Assembly: GCF_020360975.1 (NCBI RefSeq)
Contig: NW_025408668.1
Location: 6,262,001-6,326,000, forward strand
Source: Hirsutella rhossiliensis
Lineage: Eukaryota > Ascomycota > Sordariomycetes > Hypocreales > Ophiocordycipitaceae
Direction: 5' to 3'
Length of the DNA stretch: 64,000 nt
Shown: in pieces, positions 35,580 through 47,649 of the stretch
How positions within the stretch are numbered: the stretch's first letter is position 1
How the letters are laid out: each line of letters starts with the position of its first letter
Position numbers and translations under genes: made by a program
The notes under the pieces: generated by a model
Databases searched by the model: none
Told to the model about the DNA's origin: nothing
Seen by the model: only the letters and a program-made list of their open reading frames with translations

Positions 35580-38500
35580 TAGGTTATAATTAATAACTCC
35601 TAGCCCGTTACTGCCCTTATAGACAAGGGCTGCTAGTACTACGCTATAGTTAACGAGGCGCTTATACGAGAGATATAAGTATTAGTAGAAAAGATCGCCT
35701 TAAGGCGAGTAAAGGGCGCCTTAGGCGCGATAGAGGGTACGGTAATTAAGGGCATTATATAGCTAGCTATAGAGGTCGACGGTTACTATAAGCTTATCGT
35801 AGCCTATATAATTCCTTAACTAGAATTTCCCTTAATCCTTAGGAAACCCTAGTTATTATATATAGAGTTATACTCGGTTCTATACTAAAGGAAGCTATAG
35901 TTTAGGCCTACGTAATAGTAGGTCCGCTACGATAACGGTTCTATAAGCGTAGGACTAAGCGTACGAGCTTTATACTTAGTATAAGAAGTCCTTGCCTTTA
36001 TCTTTATAGGAACTATACGATAGGTAGAGTAGGGGCAAGGCTAGGTAGCGGCTAACGTAGCGGTCTATATAGTTAGCTTAGCGGATATCGATAAGGCCCT
36101 TTAGATAAGGAAGCTAAAGTCGCCCTCTAAGCTATAGTAGTAGATACTAGAGCGCTTTTACGACCTCCTACTACTATTTAAGTCCTAGGAAGCGGATAAG
36201 CTTAACCTATATAAGCTAAGGGTAAACTATAGGATCGTACTTTATACTAATAAGAAGGGGTAGGAACTACCTATACCGTTTAGACCGCTATATAGTATAT
36301 TATACGCGGAGCTACTAGTACTAAAGAAGATACTAAGGGACCTCCTAAATAAGGGTTTTATTTAAGTAAGTAGCTCTAAAGTAAGAGCGCTAGTCCTATT
36401 TATACGTAAACTAAGGAGCGGGATATAGTTCTATTACGACTATAGGGCTCTAAACGTAATTATAAGGCCGGACCGCTAGCCCTTACCCTTAATCTTAGAT
36501 ACGCTCTATAACCTTTTAAAGGTAAAGTAGTTTATAAAGCTAGATATAAAATAGGCGTTCTATAAGGTATAGATCTTAGAGGGTAACGAGTAAAAGACAG
36601 CGTTCTATATACGCTATAGCTTATTTAAGTAGCTTATAATACCCTTTAGCCTCTTAAGAGCGCCCGCTACCTTCTAGCGTTATATTAATAACGTGCTATA
36701 AGACTTCCTTAACGAGTTCGCCTCTATATATATAGATAATATTCTTATCTATATAAGCAGCTCTTATAAGGACTATATATAGAAAGTATAAAGGGTCCTA
36801 AAGCGCCTCTAACTTTATAGGCTCTACCTTAACTTAGATAAGTATAAATTTAAGGTTAAGAGGGTTAAGTACCTAGGCTTTATTATCTATATAGGCATAG
36901 GTATATAGGCGGATCTTATAAAGATCTAGGCGATCTAGGACTAAGCGGCCCTAACTATATAAACGGACGTACGGAGCTTCCTTAGGTTCGCGAACTATTA
37001 TAGGATGTTTATTAAGGGCTTCTCCTATATTATAAGTCCCTTAAACGAGATTACTAGGAAATAAACCGCCTTTCGTTAAGGGCCCGTATAGGAAGGAGCG
37101 TTCTATACGCTTAAGGACCTATTCTTATAGGCCCTAGTACTACTCTAGTAAGACTTCGACTAGTCTACGTTAGTCGAAGCGGACTATAGTAGCTAGGCAC
37201 TTAAAGGAACGCTCTCTTAAGAGGTAAACGAGCGGAAGTAACTAGTAGCGTTCTACTCTTATAAGCTAACCTTAGCGGAGCGGAATTACGCTATTTACGA
37301 TAAGGAGATACTAGCGATTATTAGCTACCTTAAGTAATAATAAGCGAAGCTCTAGAGCTATAAGAGCTTTAAAGTTCTTATAGACTATAGGAATCTTAAG
37401 TACTTTATAACCCGCTAGCACCTCTTAGAACGGTAAGCCCGCTAAGCGGAGTATCTCTTATACTTTAACTTCTCGATTAAGTACCGGCTAAGGCGGGACT
37501 CTATAGTCCTAGATACGCTTTCCTAGAGGGATTAGGACCAGCTAATAAGAGCGGATATCGAGGCCCGGGATCTATAGCTTATCCTATAAGAAGTACTATA
37601 GACTTATATAGGAGCTTCCCTAGTAAAGGAAGGCGTAGCGCTAACGGATAAGCCTTCCCCTATACCTTTACCTCGGCCTAGCGAGGAGGGATAGACCGAC
37701 CTAAGGGCGCGTGCGGCGCGGGTGTTCTAAGATAAGGTCCTCTAGCGCTTATAGGATAGGATATTATCTTTAAACCGTACTTATAAGAGCGTGCGCCGCG
37801 CTATTAAGTCCGGCGCTTAACGCCTTAATCTAAAGCTAAAGCTAAAGGTATAAGTAGCCGACTATTATATCGACCTATAAGGGCACCTATATTAGCGGGG
37901 GAGACTATAGGTGCTAGGCGCGCCGTATACTATAAAAGCTAGGGAGAAAGATAAACCGCTGGAGCTAGATAAATAAAACGAGCTCTAAGGGAAGCTAGTC
38001 TAGCTCGTCTATAACTCTAGTATCGTAGGCTACCTAGGTAAGCAGGGCATAGTAGTAGGCCTCGCGAGGGATTTCTACTAGCCCCTCCTATAGTACTACG
38101 TTCGCCGCTTCCTCTATAACTATAATATCTATAGCTATACTAAGATTTAGAGGTTATAGCTAAGGGGCTACTTAAGTAGCTTTTAATACCTAACTAGTTC
38201 TATATATATATATAGATAGACTTTATAACGGACCTCCTACTTATAAAGGGCAGTAACCGCTATATATAGGTAATTAAGGACCGACTTAGTAAGTCTATAG
38301 TATTAAAGCTAATACTATCTATAGATATAGAGTCCTATATAAAGCGCTTCCTATAGTACTAGGCACGCTTATATAGCTAGCTAGCCTTTATTATAAGCGA
38401 TAAGGGATCGAATTAAACTAGCCGCTTTTAGTAGTACCTATACTAGCTACTTTAGATTATATAGCTACTTAGTATAGTATATTACTTATAGACCAACGGA

Positions 38501-39315
38501 GGGCCTAAAAGGGTTAACTAAGAAGCGTAGGCTTACCTATAGGCTATCGTAGCCTATAACTAAGTAGACTAAGACCGTTAGCTCCCTACGGCCTAACTTA
38601 CGTTAAATAGTAGACTATATACCTCTATTAAGATAGCCCCTTTCTTTATAATATATAGCTTCGAACTACCCTTACTAGTTCCCTTTACTATAGACGTAGT
38701 AGTAGAGTAGTATAGTAATTCGTTACTAGAGGGCCGCGCCTTTATATTTATACGAAAGCTATAGGAGACTACGGATTATTGCTAATCTACGATAGCCGCC
38801 GCGGTATAAGATTAAGAGCGGCACGCTAATAAGACTAAGGCCCTAGTAGATAGGTTTATAGTAGGAGATAAGGTATAGCTAGACCTCCGTAACTATAGGT
38901 TAGCACGGCTAAAGAAGAAGCTTAACTAGCTATACGTAAAGTTTACGGTATAGAGGGTTATTAGCTTATAGGTTATAGAGCTCGATAGTCTCTTAACGGG
39001 GGTCTATAATAAGATTAATATAGACCTCCTTTATAGAGCCTCCTCTAACCCGCTGCCTAGATAAGAAGTAGCGGACGCTTAACCGCCTATAATTAAGGTA
39101 GTAGGAGAGGACGAGTTCGAGGTTAAAGAGATATAGGCCGCGCGCTAAAAAAAGGTTAATAGGGGGAAACGCTAGGAGGTCCTCGTTAAGTAGCGCGGGT
39201 ATCTCGACCTTATATAAGAACCTATATATAAGTTTACGGGAACTATAGCCCTTAATAAGTTCGAAGCCTTATTTAAAATAGTAAATAAGAATAATAAACT
39301 AGCTAACTATTAAAA
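35580..39315 (+). pseudogene. Gypsy E pol: protease, RT, RNase H, integrase, chromodomain
   Basis: Protease has ALIDKGC near 35609-35629 (ALIDSGC expected) followed by YYAIVNEALIREI. RT has RPLYSILYAELLVLKK (36280), FYYDYRALNVI (36430), FYIRYSLFK, PFSLLRAPATF (36640) and SIYIDNILIYISSS (about 36723-36765; YIDD expected). RNase H has LVEADYSS (37170), FYSYKLTLAERNYAIYDKEILAI (in two parts near 37250-37320) and DTLS near 37510. Integrase spans about 37860-38800. The chromodomain reads EVLVK*RGYLDLI*EP (39165-39230), fitting ExLVKWRGYxDxTWEP, which in related elements targets H3K9-methylated chromatin. The frame is remarkably free of indels; damage is RIP only. Pol ends near 39313. Confidence 0.85.
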
Positions 39316-39434
39316 GTAGCTTAGGCTAAGACTATAAAGTAGGTATAGTAAAGGAGGTAGTTATAGTAATATAAGTAATATAAGCGTAATAGTATAAGTA
39401 AAGATAAAAATAGCGTTTATTATAAGGCGGAGCA

Positions 39435-40300
39435 CTTAGACTACCTAGGCTTATTCCTTATTATTATTATTATTATTATTATTATCTTTATTATTATTAT
39501 CCTTATCGGCCTCCTCCTTCTTATTAATAGCGGCGGCGGTCTCTAAGGCGCTAAGGCGGCCCTCTAAGCCTATAAGCTAGTTAGCGGCGGCGGCGGCTCT
39601 AAGGGTAAAGGGGCGGCGGCTAGCGGCGGCGGTAGGGGCAGCGGCGGTAGCGGAGGCGGGCACGGCTAAGGGGACCGCCGATAGGGCGACGGAGGTAGTA
39701 TCCCTAGCGCCGGGTACGTTAAAGGCGGAAATAAGGGAGCGGAGGAGTAGGACTTACTTAGGTATAAGGCCCTATCGCTCGAGGGCGCGGAGGTTATAGT
39801 AGGCGGCGGCGGCGGCGGTAAGGCGCTTCTTAGTAGCCCCCCGCGCCTACCTATGCGAGCCGGCCTTTTAAGCCGACGCCGTAGCGAGTAGGACAGGAGG
39901 CGCCGCCTTATAAGCGCGGCTAGCTCGCGCGTACTAGTAATAGCTGCCGCCGCGGCGGCGCCCGGCCTAGTTAAAGTAGTCGAGCTCCTACGACGTATAA
40001 CGTATATAAGGGGCCGAGCGGGCGGCGCTAGCCTATACTTAGCGCTTATACTATAGGAGGTTAGCGGATAATATCTATTACGCTTACCTAACTATAGACT
40101 TATAGGGGTAGCGGAGACGGAGGTAGGGGCCGAGGGGCCGGGCGTTACGGGTAGCGGCGGGGATAGCGTCGTTACCCTAAGGGGCGACGTAAGAGCGAAT
40201 AGCGTAGTAGAGGCGGCGGCGGCGGCGGTAGGAGCGGTGGTAGCGGCGCGGGTAGGAGCGGCGGCAGCGGCGGAGTCGTTATCGGCCGCGGCTAGCACGG
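39435..40300 (-). pseudogene. unrecognised antisense ORF (about 290 codons) between pol and 3' LTR of Gypsy E
   Basis: I do not recognise this gene. It is convergent with pol. On the minus strand a single frame from about 40205 (upstream start uncertain in the Arg/Ala-rich repeat region up to about 40300) to about 39435 has about sixteen TAG/TAA stops. It reads YYAIRSYVAP, GNDAIPAATRNARPLGPYLR, SANLL, AARSAPYIRYTS, ELDYFN, ARASRAYKAAPPVLLATASA, ARGATKKRLTAAAAAYYNLR, VLLLRSLISAFNVPGARDTT and VALSAVPLAVPAS. It then has LIGLEGRLSALETAAAINK, a short coiled-coil candidate, and finally a poly-Asn tract encoded by the (TTA)n run. The alternative frame above 40090 is open too (ORF 40092-40298), so the N-terminal frame is ambiguous. 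It might be an antisense gene of the element or an inserted host fragment. Confidence 0.45.
39461..39500. repeat. (TTA)n microsatellite
   Basis: Tandem TTA triplets with two short interruptions, within Gypsy E. In the antisense frame they encode poly-Asn. It has no CpA or TpG, so RIP cannot damage it further. Confidence 0.9.
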
Positions 40301-40912
40301 CGTCGACGAACGACTCTATACGCTCTAAGAAGAAGGAGGTAGGAGAGGGAGAGGTATATATATCTATCGCGGAAGTTAATATAATAAAATACGGCCTCCC
40401 GCTCTATAAGGCGCGGAACTTATTAGTTAAAGTTATTATTATTATTAGGGCTATTATTACTACTACCGCTACTACTATAAGTATACGTTAATAGAGCGGC
40501 CTATATAGCTAGGAATAGACTAACGTCTTAGGTAGAGCGGAACTTACCTATTAATACTACTACTATAATTAAAGAAAGGAGAGAAGAAAGGGAAGGGGGA
40601 AGGGGGGGATACCGCCTTATATACCCCTTAGTAGAAGATACTACCTAAGGTAGAGGGGACGGGTAACCTAAGGCTTATATAGGTCCGGACTAGCCGCCGG
40701 CTACCTAGGGGTATATATAATAGGTTATGCCCTTATTTAAACGGCTAGCTAGCTAACGAGTATAGAGCTAGGTCCTAGCTACTTAGGCTAATAGGCGCGG
40801 GGATAATAGGGCTAGTAGGGCCGGCCCTATTAACGGGAAAGGGTAGGGAAGAGCCTATAGTATAGGCTTAATTATATAGGAGCCGTTAATAAGGTAGCGC
40901 TATACCGCGCTT

Positions 40913-40921
40913 AAGGGAGGG
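40913..40921 (+). other. polypurine tract of Gypsy E
   Basis: AAGGGAGGG lies six bases before the 3' LTR, the expected plus-strand priming site. Confidence 0.6.
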
Positions 40922-40926
40922 TATTA

Positions 40927-41112
40927 TATAAGAGTCTTTAACTATTATAAGTAATAGGCTTAGGCTATAGCCTAAGCCGTATAGTTATATATAAAGGGCC
41001 GGATCCTATAAGTATAAAGGCGGGCTAGCTATATATAAAAGAGCTTTATATAGCTTATTAATATTATCCTATAAATAGTACCTATGCCTATACCTTTACC
41101 TACTTCGTAATA
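40927..41112 (+). repeat. 3' LTR of Gypsy E
   Basis: 186 bp, the same length as the 5' LTR, differing mainly by transitions. Followed by the CTTAT duplication. Confidence 0.9.
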
Positions 41113-41117
41113 CTTAT

Positions 41118-41743
41118 AGCTAATATTACCTTATCGCTAGAATATATTCTAAGTTATTAATTCGTTCCTATAAGCTTTAATAATTAGCTAAGTAAGCTAG
41201 TAAGTTATATTATAGATATTCTACTCTTAATTCCTCTAGGCGTTGTTCTTACTACTAAGGTAGGCGATTTAGCTATCTTCCGTTTCTATAGGCACTTAAT
41301 AGGAAATATCCTAGAAATAAGTATCTTTCTAACCGCTAATAAAAGCTCTATAATACTTAAGCTTTAATACGTTAAACTTCTACCTTTATCTAAAGTTCCT
41401 TAAGTATTTCTTCTATAAAAAGAGATTAAGAAGCTAGTATTTATTAGTATATAAGTAAGAGCTTTCTTCTTAAGAAGATATTAAGGTTTATAGGTCGAGG
41501 TTAACTTAGCCCTTTCCTTATTCTTTATCTTCTATTCTACTAAATATAGACTTTAAGAGAATAGATAGTTAATAGAATTAAAATTACTATTATTTATTAT
41601 ATACTAGTCCCTTAGTATAAGGCTAGTACGTTAACCTTACCGTTTGCCTAGATCTAGTATAAGTCTAATAGGTAATTAAATAGACTAGCTACTATATATA
41701 ATTAAACGTATTATATAGACTAGCTACTATAAGTTATTGCGCG
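41118..41743 (-). other. 5' leader and possible gag start of Gypsy F
   Basis: Segment between Gypsy E and the 5' LTR of Gypsy F. No coding motif recognised. Near 41680-41760 the 13-mer ATAGACTAGCTAC occurs three times, once inside the LTR, so the LTR edge lies next to short repeats. I could not match the sequence next to the LTR to a tRNA with confidence. Confidence 0.4.
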
Positions 41744-42300
41744 TATTAAATATAGACTAGCTACCGGTCTTATAAGTTAAAGTAAGAGTAGTAATAACTA
41801 TTTATATTCTTTTCTACCTACTTAAGATTTAGTAGGTTCTCTATCTTCTATATATACTATAGCGAGCGTAGGACCTTACTTAAGGCTTTAACCGAGTAAT
41901 ATCTTAACCTTATAATCGTATAACGGTAGTACGGCGTATTAATAGTATTTCCTAGTATTTTCCCTAGGTAGGTATAGGTATTTCTCTATAATTTCCCTAT
42001 TATATCCTTATAGTAACTTCTTAGGGAAATATCGGTATAATCCTTAAGGAACTATTATTACTTAGGAAATCGTAGTATATTTCCTATATAATATATCCCT
42101 AAGGGAAATCTCTATAAAATATCTATATAATCCGCTCGGTTATTATTTCTAGGATTTCTAGGTAATTTCCTAGAGTTTACTTAGTAGCTTCTAGGTTCCT
42201 TCTTTAGCGGGGAGCCTTAAGGAGTTAAGGGTAACTTCCCTAAGGGAGGCCGATATCGTTATAGGTACCTAGATTATCGACTATATAGTATCCTATAATA
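41744..42300 (-). repeat. 5' LTR of Gypsy F
   Basis: 557 bp, collinear with 19339-19895, with C/T and G/A differences. Confidence 0.9.
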
Positions 42301-42380
42301 TATAGTATAGAACTTAGCTTAGGATACTACTAAAAATAAAGGTTAAAAGGGCGACCTAAATAACTTTATTTTATAAACCT
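42301..42380. other. RIPed DNA between Gypsy F and Copia C
   Basis: Short flank with no recognised feature. Without Copia C it would be continuous with 50345 onward. Confidence 0.4.
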
Positions 42381-42385
42381 ATAAT

Positions 42386-42861
42386 TCTCGCGAAGAGAGA
42401 TGCGAGAAGTGCATAAAAATGCACGAAGGTAAAATTAGAAGTAAGGGGTTAGATAGGCAGGGCAGAGAGATTTGATTCTTACGGGAGCAGCAATTACGGC
42501 AGGGGAGTGATTGTTATATTGCCTTGATTCTTCTTCTTTCCTCTATCTAACGCCCTTCTTTATACCCGTCTAGCATCTTAATTAACATAGAAGATCCTGC
42601 TTAAAGAAGCTACTAATGTCCTTTCGACTACCGAGCTTTTTACCGGTTTTTCCCCTCTTTTCTAGCCGTTGCCGGCACATCCGTCTTATCTCTCGCTACC
42701 TCTATAGGAAGCCATCGCTACTTCTGCTTCCCCTCTTGCCCCCACCCTCCTCTCTATACCTCCTTTTAGCTCCTTCCTTAAAACCTGTTTTTTAGCTTCC
42801 TAGGTCCCTCGTGCTAAGGGATATCTCCGAGAACTACGAAATCAGGCCACGCTTCGCGACA
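42386..42861 (-). repeat. 3' LTR of Copia C
   Basis: 476 bp, starting TCTCGCGAAG and ending CTTCGCGACA in plus orientation. Followed by ACACCCCCTTAG, the complement of the polypurine tract. Confidence 0.95.
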
Positions 42862-43149
42862 CACCCCCTTAGCTATAGCCTGCCCTTATAGAAAGGGTAA
42901 AGCTAAATACCTAGGCCGGTGAGCGTATAGAGGAGGTCTTAGTCTATACTTATCCCCTACTCGAAATCCGGTTTTGGCCCGGGCTCTTTTAGACCTACTT
43001 TAGGAAAAGGGGCCTTAAGGAGGAAATCAAGTCCTATAAGAAAGGGGGGCTTCTCTAAGGACAAGTCCCTAAAAAGGGGGCCTTTAAGAAGAACAAGTCC
43101 CAATTAAGCTAGGGGCCCTCCTCTAGGATAAGTCCTAATTCCTCTCTTC

Positions 43150-46100
43150 GGCTATAGACGTCTCCTTCCTCCTGCGTGCTATTAGCTCCTCTCGTAGACT
43201 CTTAAGGCGGGCTTCTAAGGATAGCTTCTCTCGAACGTCTTCTAGCCTAATTTGCTATAAAAAGACAGCTAGCTTCTGCTTCGGTAGGGGCTTCGTAAGA
43301 CCGTCGGCTTTTATCGATGCCGTTAGAACCTAACGGACGGAAATAAGTCCCCTTTAGACCTCTTAGCGTAACTAATGCTAGTAGATATCGATATACCGTA
43401 GCCGGGTCGACAACTTACTGTTTTCCGTAAGAATTCGTATAGTCTACGTGTTATCGCATTCTATAGCTAATAGGGTCGGAATTTGCAGTCGTAACGATAT
43501 TAGTAGCCGGCTAAGGAAAATCGCTTCTTTTAACGCTTCTAAAAGAGCTAGTAGCTCTGCCTCCGTGCTTAATATAGTGACGGTAGCTTGTTTCGAAGCT
43601 CTCTAAGCAATGGTTCCTCTAAAAAGGGATATAATGTACCCCTGTGAGCTCTTTCTGTCTAAGGAATTGTCCGCAAAGGACGAGTCGCTCGAACAAAGGA
43701 AGATTTCGGCAGCTTGTTTCCTTCCCTGCCCTCCTAGGCGCAGACCATATAATCTCGTTGAATAGAGATAAAGGATAGCTCTGTCTGCTGCTTCTTGATG
43801 CCTAGGGCTAGGATTCTAGTTATGCTTAGCTAGCCGGGAGACCGTAAAAGAGATATCCGGTCTAGTAGAAATAGCTAGAAAAAGCAGGGAGCCTACCTTT
43901 TATTAATATTAGTGTTTCTCTTGCTCCCTGGCTTAAAAGGACGGATTAGGCAAAAGCTCTTCGTCTAATATAGGCGTAGAGGGAAGCTTCTTATCGAGGG
44001 AATTAGGGAGGAATTTATAAGCGACCTTATCGATATAGGCGTCTTAGGTAAGCTAGATTGTCCGTTAGGACCTATTCCTAAGGATTCGTATCCCTAGGAA
44101 CCACTTTAGCTCCCCTAGCCTGGTTATCTTATACCTTTATTGCAGGCCTCGTATAGCCTCCCTAGCAGCAGCTTCTTCCTCTTTCGGGTAGGCCTAGATA
44201 ATGTCGTCGACGTAGAAGAAGACCGTGATTTTACCCTTCTGCATTATACACGGTTCCTAAGGGACTTTCGTGAAGCCTAGGGCTTCGAGGGAACCTATTA
44301 AATGCTGTTGCCAAAGAAGGGGTGATCTTCGTAGTCCGTATAGAGCTTTCCTAAGCCGTAGAACCTTTCCTGGCTGTTAGAAGCCTAGTAGAAGGCGTAT
44401 ATAGACAACTTCTTCTTCCTCGAGTAGGCAGTTAATAAAGGCGTTGACTGCATCTATCTAATCGAGCTCGAGGTCGAATTCTGCTGCTATAGCTATAAGG
44501 GTCCGAAAAGACATCCCTGCTAGGGTAGTTGCCCTAGTAGGAAGATCCCCTTTTTCCTGCTAGTTCCCGCAGACAACTAGCCGGGCTTTGCACTTTTAAA
44601 GGAAGCCGTGTTTATTAGTCTTATAGATAAAGACCCACTTATAGCTAAGGACCTGTTTTCCTCTTGCCTTTTCCTTAAGGACCTCTTCGAAAGACCCTAT
44701 TTCTTCGTGTGAGGCTAGGTGGTCTTTCTGGGCCTGGAAAAACTGGTCTCTTAAGGGGTGTTTTTCTAGCTGCTTCTGGTTTGCTGGTAGGTCTAGGAGG
44801 TCTCTTTTATGTACCTTCCTTGCTGATAGTGGCTTGAAAAGCCGGCCTACTGTGAACGCTCCGTGGGAACCGTCTTCTATTAGCGTTGGGTAGAAGTCGG
44901 AAAAACGATCGAAATAGGGGAGAGGTTGGTCTTCTTTAGTATCCGTATCGGGCCCTATACCTTCCTTTGCTTCTCTAAGCAGGGATAAAAAGGCAGCCGG
45001 GTAATCCTTCGAGAGAGGTGCCTTTCCCACCCCCTTAGGGGCCGAGACGGGAAGACTAACTAAAAAAGCTGCTTCTAGATCTTCTTCTTATTCCGTAAGA
45101 GGAGGCGTAGGGAGGTAGGCGTATTCTAGCTCTACCGCTTTCCTATAGTCTCCTTCTTCGTCTAGATCATCTGATCTAATAGCTTCCTCTTCGAAGTCGG
45201 CGTTATCCTCGACTGCTTCGATGTCGGTTTCTTCTTCCGTTTCCTCGTCTAGGACTTCTTCTTAAGACTATTAGGAAGGGGGGATTTGAATCTTCTAAAT
45301 TAGCTAACGTTGAGAGAGTAAGAGGGGCTGTTGATCCCTCTTTCCGTCGAAGAAGCTAGATTCGTCGAAAATCACATCCCTAGTTAAAATAACCTTCCGT
45401 AGAAGAGGAATCTAGATCCGGAAGATATTCGTAGAATTATAACTAACGAGGTAACTAACAAAGGCTCTAAGATCAAGCTTTCTTTTCTTCTTCCTTTTTA
45501 GCTGTGCATCGGCAGTTATTGCGTATGCCTTATAGCCGTAGGCACGAAGGTGGGCTAGCGAGGCCCTCTTCTTCGTGAAGAGCTCGAGGGGGGATTTCTA
45601 GTCTGTTCTTTGGGTAGTCCCTCTAGGGGTCCGGTTCCGAAGGTAATAGGCGGTCTCAACGACTTCCCTCTAAAGGTCGTGTAGAAGCCTTACAGCAAGT
45701 CTTATCGTACGGGCCCTTTCTATCACAGCACCCCCTGATCTTTCTGCCCCTCCGTTCTGGGCCTGGGTATTCGGTGCTAACGGGAGGGGTAAAATGCCCC
45801 TTTTTCGAAGCCAATTTAAGATATCCTTCGTAAATAGCTCTCCGTTAGACCGTATCTTCTTTACCTCGTAGCTAAAGTAGGATTTTATCTAGTTAACGAA
45901 GTCCCGGAGGGTAGACTAGTTATGCTTACTTAGGTAGGTCCGTAAGAAATAGGGGAAAACCATCCCTAAAAAGGCGTCTGTGAAAAATATTACCCTAACG
46001 AAGCTTTCCTAATCCCTAGAGACGTCGGTCTAATCGACCTAAATTTCCTCACACGGCTAGTCCGGCCGTAAAGGCGTTCGTCTAGAAATTCGTCTCCTAG

Positions 46101-47649
46101 TCTTTCCTTGGCCGCAGTGTTCGCATTCGACGGTCTTTGGTCCCCTTATTCGTACGCCCTGTTATTGTCCTAGCTTATATAAAGCTAAGGGGCCCGGGTG
46201 ACCAAGTCGTGCGTGCCAAAGAAGACCGTCTCCTTGGGCTGCCGGAAGAGGGTCCTTTGAACCTACCCTCCTTCGAGCAGGGAAAGCTGACTTCTCGAGA
46301 GATTCCTTCCTAAGGATAGGTCGGAATTCGAGAATAAATTGACCGAATTTCTCCTCGATAAGCCCAATAGTCTGATTCTTCTAGACTAGCCTCGTAGGCT
46401 TAGACGTCGTATCCTAGAAGATTCCTTCCTTTCGAAGAAGGCGGAAGGAAATTAGGCTCGTTGAAAATCGAGGGCAAAAAGCTACCCTTTTTCTTCGAAG
46501 AACTCGTATAGATCCGTTAGGTAATTTTATCGTGAAATTTACCCTTCCGTATCCCTCTATCCGTACGGTTGATTCCCCGGCAATAAGGTATTCCCTCCGT
46601 GCCTTCTTAAAGGACCGGAATCGTGAGAGTGTATTGTAGATGTCGAGGGAAGCACCGGAGTCAAGGATAGCTGATTTTCGTAGGGGATAGTCGGAGGGTC
46701 CTAACGGTTGGTCTTGCTGATCCGTAGGGAAGACGAATGCCGGATTTGCTATACTAACGATTTTTCCTCGAATTTGCGGCTCGAATAAGGGCAGCGGCGT
46801 TAGTTGCTATTTCTTAGCAACCCGAATTTCGTCTATCTTCTTCTGCAACGACGGGTCCTCCTTAAGAGACTGTTATATCGTTTCTTATAGCCTCTTTGAA
46901 GGGTTGAATCCTTCGGGTCGGTTTTCCTCGAAGACCTGCTAGCATTGTGATAATCGATGGCCTAGGGATTTGCAGGCTAGGCAGCCGTTTCGTCTGGTCT
47001 TTCGTTTCTTCGAGGAATCCTCGTCCCGATCCGGAAGGTCTGCTTGAAAACCCCCCCTTTTTACCCCTTATTGCTGATTTTGACGAAGAGGTTCGATTTC
47101 GACTAGTTCCCTGATTTTTCGACTAACGGACTGAAAGGTCCATTGGGGGACTAGTCGGGCCGGTCTGACTGACGGGACCGGGGCCGGGCCCGGAGCAAGA
47201 GGCGGAGCCGGGGCCGGGCCTAGGGCAGCCGTTGATGACGGTGTTGATGCTCTCGAGGGAGGAGGAGCCGAAGGAGCAACAGCCGCAGCAGCAGCAGCGG
47301 GAACCGCAGCAACAGGGGCTGCAGCAGCTGCAGGGGCAGCAGGTCGAGCCGTCTAGGTCGAGTGCTGGCCACGAAGGAATAAGACTGCTTGCTGTTGTAC
47401 TCTGGCAGCCTCTTCGTCTAGTTCCCGGCTAGCCTCTCGAAAGATAGTCGAGTAACCGTCACTAATAGGCTTTATTAGCAGAGATATGTCCCGTAGCCAC
47501 TGGCCGGAAAGAGCTTCTGTGAGGAAGTATTGGTTAGCTTCCTTAAGGATTTCTTCCCACTTAGCTAGCCACGAAGAAGCTAGTAGGTTCCTAGCAGAAA
47601 AGGCTCCTAGGTAGGCCGTATAGGTCTTCCTAATACGGTCAGTCATATA
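43150..47649 (-). pseudogene. Copia C pol and most of gag, partly open
   Basis: Minus-strand polyprotein downstream of Fot copy 2. Gag continues with TDRIRKTYTAYLGAFSARNL and an Ala-rich repeat (47225-47345). A CCHC knuckle CLACKSLGHRLSQC is intact at 46942-46983 and its sequence differs from that of A/B/D. Then come protease, integrase (about 46220-45560) and a junction region to RT. 44596-45030 is open for 145 codons from MGKAPLSKDYPAAF through GRLFKPL to KWVFIYKTNKHGFL, the start of Copia RT. FFYVDDII with both Asp intact is at 44197-44220 (YVDD 44203-44214). RNase H follows to about 43200. Scattered TAG/TAA stops show mild RIP. Confidence 0.9.

Larger units (their letters stand above)
34125..41117 (+). 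mobile_element. Gypsy E: chromodomain Ty3/Gypsy element, RIPed, TSD CTTAT
   Basis: A 6,983-bp element (34130-41112) between CTTAT duplications (34125-34129, 41113-41117) with two 186-bp LTRs. Plus-strand gag-pol has the order gag, zinc knuckle, protease, RT, RNase H, integrase, chromodomain, which makes it a chromovirus-type Gypsy. About 1.6 kb between pol and the 3' LTR contains a GC-rich region with triplet repeats and an antisense ORF. It is nested in Gypsy F. CpA is depleted but CpG is dense. Confidence 0.9.
19339..42300 (-). mobile_element. Gypsy F: LTR retrotransposon split by Copia B and Gypsy E, RIPed
   Basis: Two direct repeats of exactly 557 bp (19339-19895 and 41744-42300) bound a minus-strand Gypsy element. 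Without the nested Copia B and Gypsy E and their target duplications it would be about 9.7 kb. The 5' LTR is at the high-coordinate end. Pol lies in 34124-30278 and 24003-about 22390. A long unrecognised ORF lies between pol and the 3' LTR. Outer flanks do not match (GCTTT at the left, TATAG at the right), so a target duplication is missing. Confidence 0.85.

Noticed and set aside
40237..40491. 84-codon plus-strand ORF
   Set aside because: Overlaps the antisense frame in a triplet-repeat region; no recognisable domain and poor continuity with pol.
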